A stretch of 7,116 nt of DNA from CAJQPP01 sp041747075 (GTDB lineage Bacteria; Planctomycetota; Planctomycetia; Pirellulales; Pirellulaceae). Positions 5,927 to 7,116 of this stretch are shown in pieces. The DNA is taken from NCBI GenBank assembly GCA_041747075.1, contig JBGTFW010000067.1:1-7116 (forward strand), written 5' to 3'. A program made the position numbers and the translations under genes. The notes beneath the pieces were generated by a model that saw nothing but the letters and a program-made list of their open reading frames with translations, did not search any database and was not told where the DNA came from. Within the stretch, counting starts at the first letter, position 1, and each line of letters begins with the position of its first letter.

Positions 5927-6274
5927 ATGAAAATTATACTTGCCGTCATACAGCCCACGCGGCTGGGAGCGCTGACCGAGGCCCTCGCGCGCGTCGGCGT
6001 GACCCGTTATACGATATGCGACGCCCAGGAATTCGCCAAACGGGAGGACAAGACTCCCATTTTCCGCGGCATGGAGACGCAATCCGACGTGCTTCGCAAG
6101 GTGATGCTCGAAATCGCCGTCAATGATGACTTCCTCGATACGACTGTGGCAACGATTATCAATGTGGCGCGGACCGGTCACCACGGCAGCGACGGCGACG
6201 GCAAGGTCTTTGTTTTGCCGATGGCCGACGTGATCCACTTTCATCCGGAACGACGCGGCAAGGGGGCCGTTTGA
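5927..6274 (+). CDS. Divergent P-II-like (GlnB/GlnK family) signalling protein
   Basis: The 115-residue product is normal P-II length and keeps the fold pattern: MKIILAVIQPTRLGALTEAL at the start, the T-loop region with FRGMET (46-51), LRKVMLEIAV (56-65), and ARTG...GDGKVFVLP (81-98). P-II proteins are trimers that sense ATP/ADP and 2-oxoglutarate and control nitrogen enzymes or transporters. Several signature positions differ: Tyr51, the uridylylation site, is Thr; Gln39 is Arg; the TGKIGDGK loop carries a three-residue insertion (TGHHGSDGDGK); and the C-terminal IRIRTGE arginines are His (VIHFHPER). Lys58 is kept. It is therefore probably not uridylylated and may sense a different ligand set. 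The ATG at 5927 gives the canonical N-terminus; there is no Shine-Dalgarno site. Its stop overlaps the next gene's start. Confidence 0.85.
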   Translation: MKIILAVIQPTRLGALTEALARVGVTRYTICDAQEFAKREDKTPIFRGMETQSDVLRKVMLEIAVNDDFLDTTVATIINVARTGHHGSDGDGKVFVLPMADVIHFHPERRGKGAV

Positions 6275-6642
6275 TGATTCTGCATTTAAGCCAGGACCTG
6301 ATGCTCGTCGCACGTGTTTCGGCCGCGTCGCGCGTGGCAGGCATTTCTTTCAAGTCCCTTTCTTCGGCGAAGTCACTTCTCGAATGGATCACCGGCCGCG
6401 AACCTGGAGGTTCAACGGACAAGGACCTGCACGTATTTGTCGATCTCCAGTTGCCCGACCTCTCGATCGCCGACACGCTCACGGAAATCGGTCGGCAAGT
6501 CAACCCGGCATCAATCGTTGCCTACGCCCAGCACGTGCGCACGGACCTGCTGGACAATGCGCGAAGCACCGGGGTTGGTGTCATCCTCACGCGGGGGCAA
6601 TTCGACCACCAGCTTGAAAACCTCGTCAGCGGCGCGGCCTAG
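6274..6642 (+). CDS. Degenerate response-regulator receiver-domain protein
   Basis: The 122-residue product is the size of a single receiver domain with no output domain. VFVDLQLPDLS (54-64) matches the phospho-acceptor strand and loop, placing Asp57 as the aspartate. IVAYAQHV (81-88) is the fourth strand, normally ending in Thr/Ser but with Ala here. ILTRGQF (104-110) has Arg where the invariant Lys normally sits. The N-terminal acidic pair is reduced to one aspartate (SQDLM). It is therefore probably a pseudo-receiver that cannot be phosphorylated normally. The ATG overlaps the P-II stop (TGATG), so the two are likely translationally coupled and may work together, for instance as a P-II target; that is inference. 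The stop TAG lies in the CTAG bordering the inserted element. Confidence 0.7.
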   Translation: MILHLSQDLMLVARVSAASRVAGISFKSLSSAKSLLEWITGREPGGSTDKDLHVFVDLQLPDLSIADTLTEIGRQVNPASIVAYAQHVRTDLLDNARSTGVGVILTRGQFDHQLENLVSGAA

Positions 6643-6683
6643 ACGGACAGTGCCAGATTGCCGTTCCGTAAATCGCGGTGTTT

Positions 6684-6707
6684 GTAGCTGCCGTTGCCAA
6701 ACGGCGG
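6684..6707 (+). repeat. GTAGC-type hairpin unit, forward copy
   Basis: The 24-base unit GTAGC...GG folds into a stem of eight pairs (six perfect, GCCGTT with AACGGC, then T/G and C/G) with the loop GCCA. The same unit lies inverted at 6733-6756 with different but still paired stem bases. Confidence 0.7.
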
Positions 6708-6732
6708 GAATTCCGGTTTCGCGAATGAACTT

Positions 6733-6756
6733 CCACGCTTTGGCAAGCGTGGCTAC
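6733..6756 (-). repeat. GTAGC-type hairpin unit, inverted copy
   Basis: On the plus strand, CCACGCTT and AAGCGTGG (6733-6752) form a perfect eight-pair stem around loop TGGC. As a minus-strand unit it shares GTAGC, TTGCCAAA and the end GG with the forward copy at 6684-6707. TTGCCAAA in one copy is complementary to TTTGGCAA in the other, so the two loops could also pair with each other. Confidence 0.75.
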
Positions 6757-6777
6757 GTCGAACATGGCGCTGTCCAA

Positions 6778-7116
6778 CTAGCCAAGTTGTTCAGTCGCTG
6801 GCGCTTCGGACTTGTATTGCCGCAAGGTACTGTTGAGCCAGGTTCCTGTCGCCAGACGCAACCGTGGCGCCGGCCGCGATCTCGCAATCAGCGACGCCGC
6901 AACGTCTACGAAATCCGCATTGGAGAAGGGTTTGGCCAGAATCGTTGATTGGGGACAACGACCGGCGAGAACGACCCGATCCTCCTCGCGCGGAAAGCCG
7001 AGCAGCGCAAGCACGGCAACTCCCCCGGCAATCGCTTCCGCCGCCGCGATCGCTTCGGCGATGTCGTAATGGCAATCGACAACGAGCAAGTCAATCGACG
7101 AGTGTGGCACGTCGTT
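6778..7116 (-). CDS. Response-regulator receiver-domain protein (5' end outside window)
   Basis: The frame is open to the window edge, and 112 residues are visible. IDLLVVD (visible residues 8-14) is the phospho-acceptor strand with Asp14. VAVLALLGFP is the following strand, with Gly where Thr/Ser is usual. ILAKPFSNADF carries the invariant Lys and the KPF motif. About 40-50 residues of the receiver, including the acidic pocket, should lie upstream of the window, so the GTG at 7110 is probably internal and not the start. After the domain comes a tail of about 35 polar residues and no DNA-binding or enzymatic output domain, suggesting a stand-alone CheY-like protein. It converges on the pseudo-receiver gene. 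Its TAG stop (6780-6778) overlaps the CTAG next to the inserted element. Confidence 0.7.
   Translation of the reverse strand, partial: NDVPHSSIDLLVVDCHYDIAEAIAAAEAIAGGVAVLALLGFPREEDRVVLAGRCPQSTILAKPFSNADFVDVAASLIARSRPAPRLRLATGTWLNSTLRQYKSEAPATEQLG

Larger units (their letters stand above)
6643..6777. mobile_element. MITE-like inverted-repeat element (135 bp)
   Basis: The element is bounded by ten-base inverted repeats, GGACAGTGCC (6645-6654) and GGCGCTGTCC (6766-6775), with one T/C difference that still pairs as G/U. CTAG occurs directly outside each end (6639-6642 and 6778-6781), compatible with a four-base target duplication. Inside are two inverted 24-base hairpin units. No protein is encoded. 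Its size, terminal inverted repeats and flanking duplication suggest a small non-autonomous transposable element; the mobilising transposase is unknown. It sits exactly between two convergent genes and might also serve as their terminator. Confidence 0.55.

Noticed and set aside
5912..6313. 134-residue N-terminal extension of the kinase-like protein
   Set aside because: It is antisense to the P-II-like gene and does not resemble the family. The fold begins near the GTG at 5911.
6511..6777. 88-residue minus-strand protein spanning the inverted-repeat element
   Set aside because: Its frame is made largely of the element's hairpins and antisense receiver-gene sequence, so it looks accidental.

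Overview
The window looks like chromosomal DNA of a moderately GC-rich bacterium, most likely a planctomycete (Pirellulales-like). This is inferred from the short structured intergenic repeats, weak or absent Shine-Dalgarno sites, and the style of the kinase-like, DsbD and P-II proteins; no rRNA or marker gene confirms it.

Layout. Positions 1-1104 hold no convincing gene. They are a repeat-rich intergenic zone with two copies of a 98-bp unit (1-98, 859-956), a tandem 41-bp repeat (510-550, 579-619) and seven small hairpins with five-base loops. A lower-GC GNAT acetyltransferase gene follows (1105-1653, +) and converges on a minus-strand redox operon. That operon holds a secreted DsbD-alpha-like protein (4789-4202) followed 21 bp later by a full-length DsbD (4180-1802). 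Upstream of it, and separated by a terminator, is an aminoglycoside-phosphotransferase-fold kinase-like gene (5911-4865, -). It diverges, with only 15 bp between start codons, from a P-II-like gene (5927-6274, +) whose stop overlaps the start of a degenerate receiver-domain gene (6274-6642, +). A second receiver-domain gene (7116-6778, -, cut by the window end) converges on it. Between the two convergent genes lies a compact 135-bp inverted-repeat element.

Main result. The dsbD reading frame is interrupted by one in-frame TGA at 2119-2117, exactly where the first cysteine of the C-terminal thioredoxin-like CxxC motif belongs (W-TGA-V-T-C-K). The 104 codons beyond it stay open in the same frame and complete the thioredoxin domain, including its cis-proline motif. 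A bulged stem-loop with a G-rich six-base apical loop starts nine bases after the TGA, the arrangement expected of a bacterial SECIS. The best reading is a selenocysteine-containing DsbD (Sec688/Cys691) that ordinary gene callers would split into a truncated DsbD and a separate small protein. Together with the alpha-like partner it would pass electrons from cytoplasmic thioredoxin across the membrane to periplasmic or extracytoplasmic substrates.

Other points of interest are the element inserted at a CTAG that appears to have been the overlapping stop codons of two convergent genes, the compensatory base changes between its two hairpins, and the P-II-like protein that lacks Tyr51, Gln39 and the C-terminal arginines of classical P-II.
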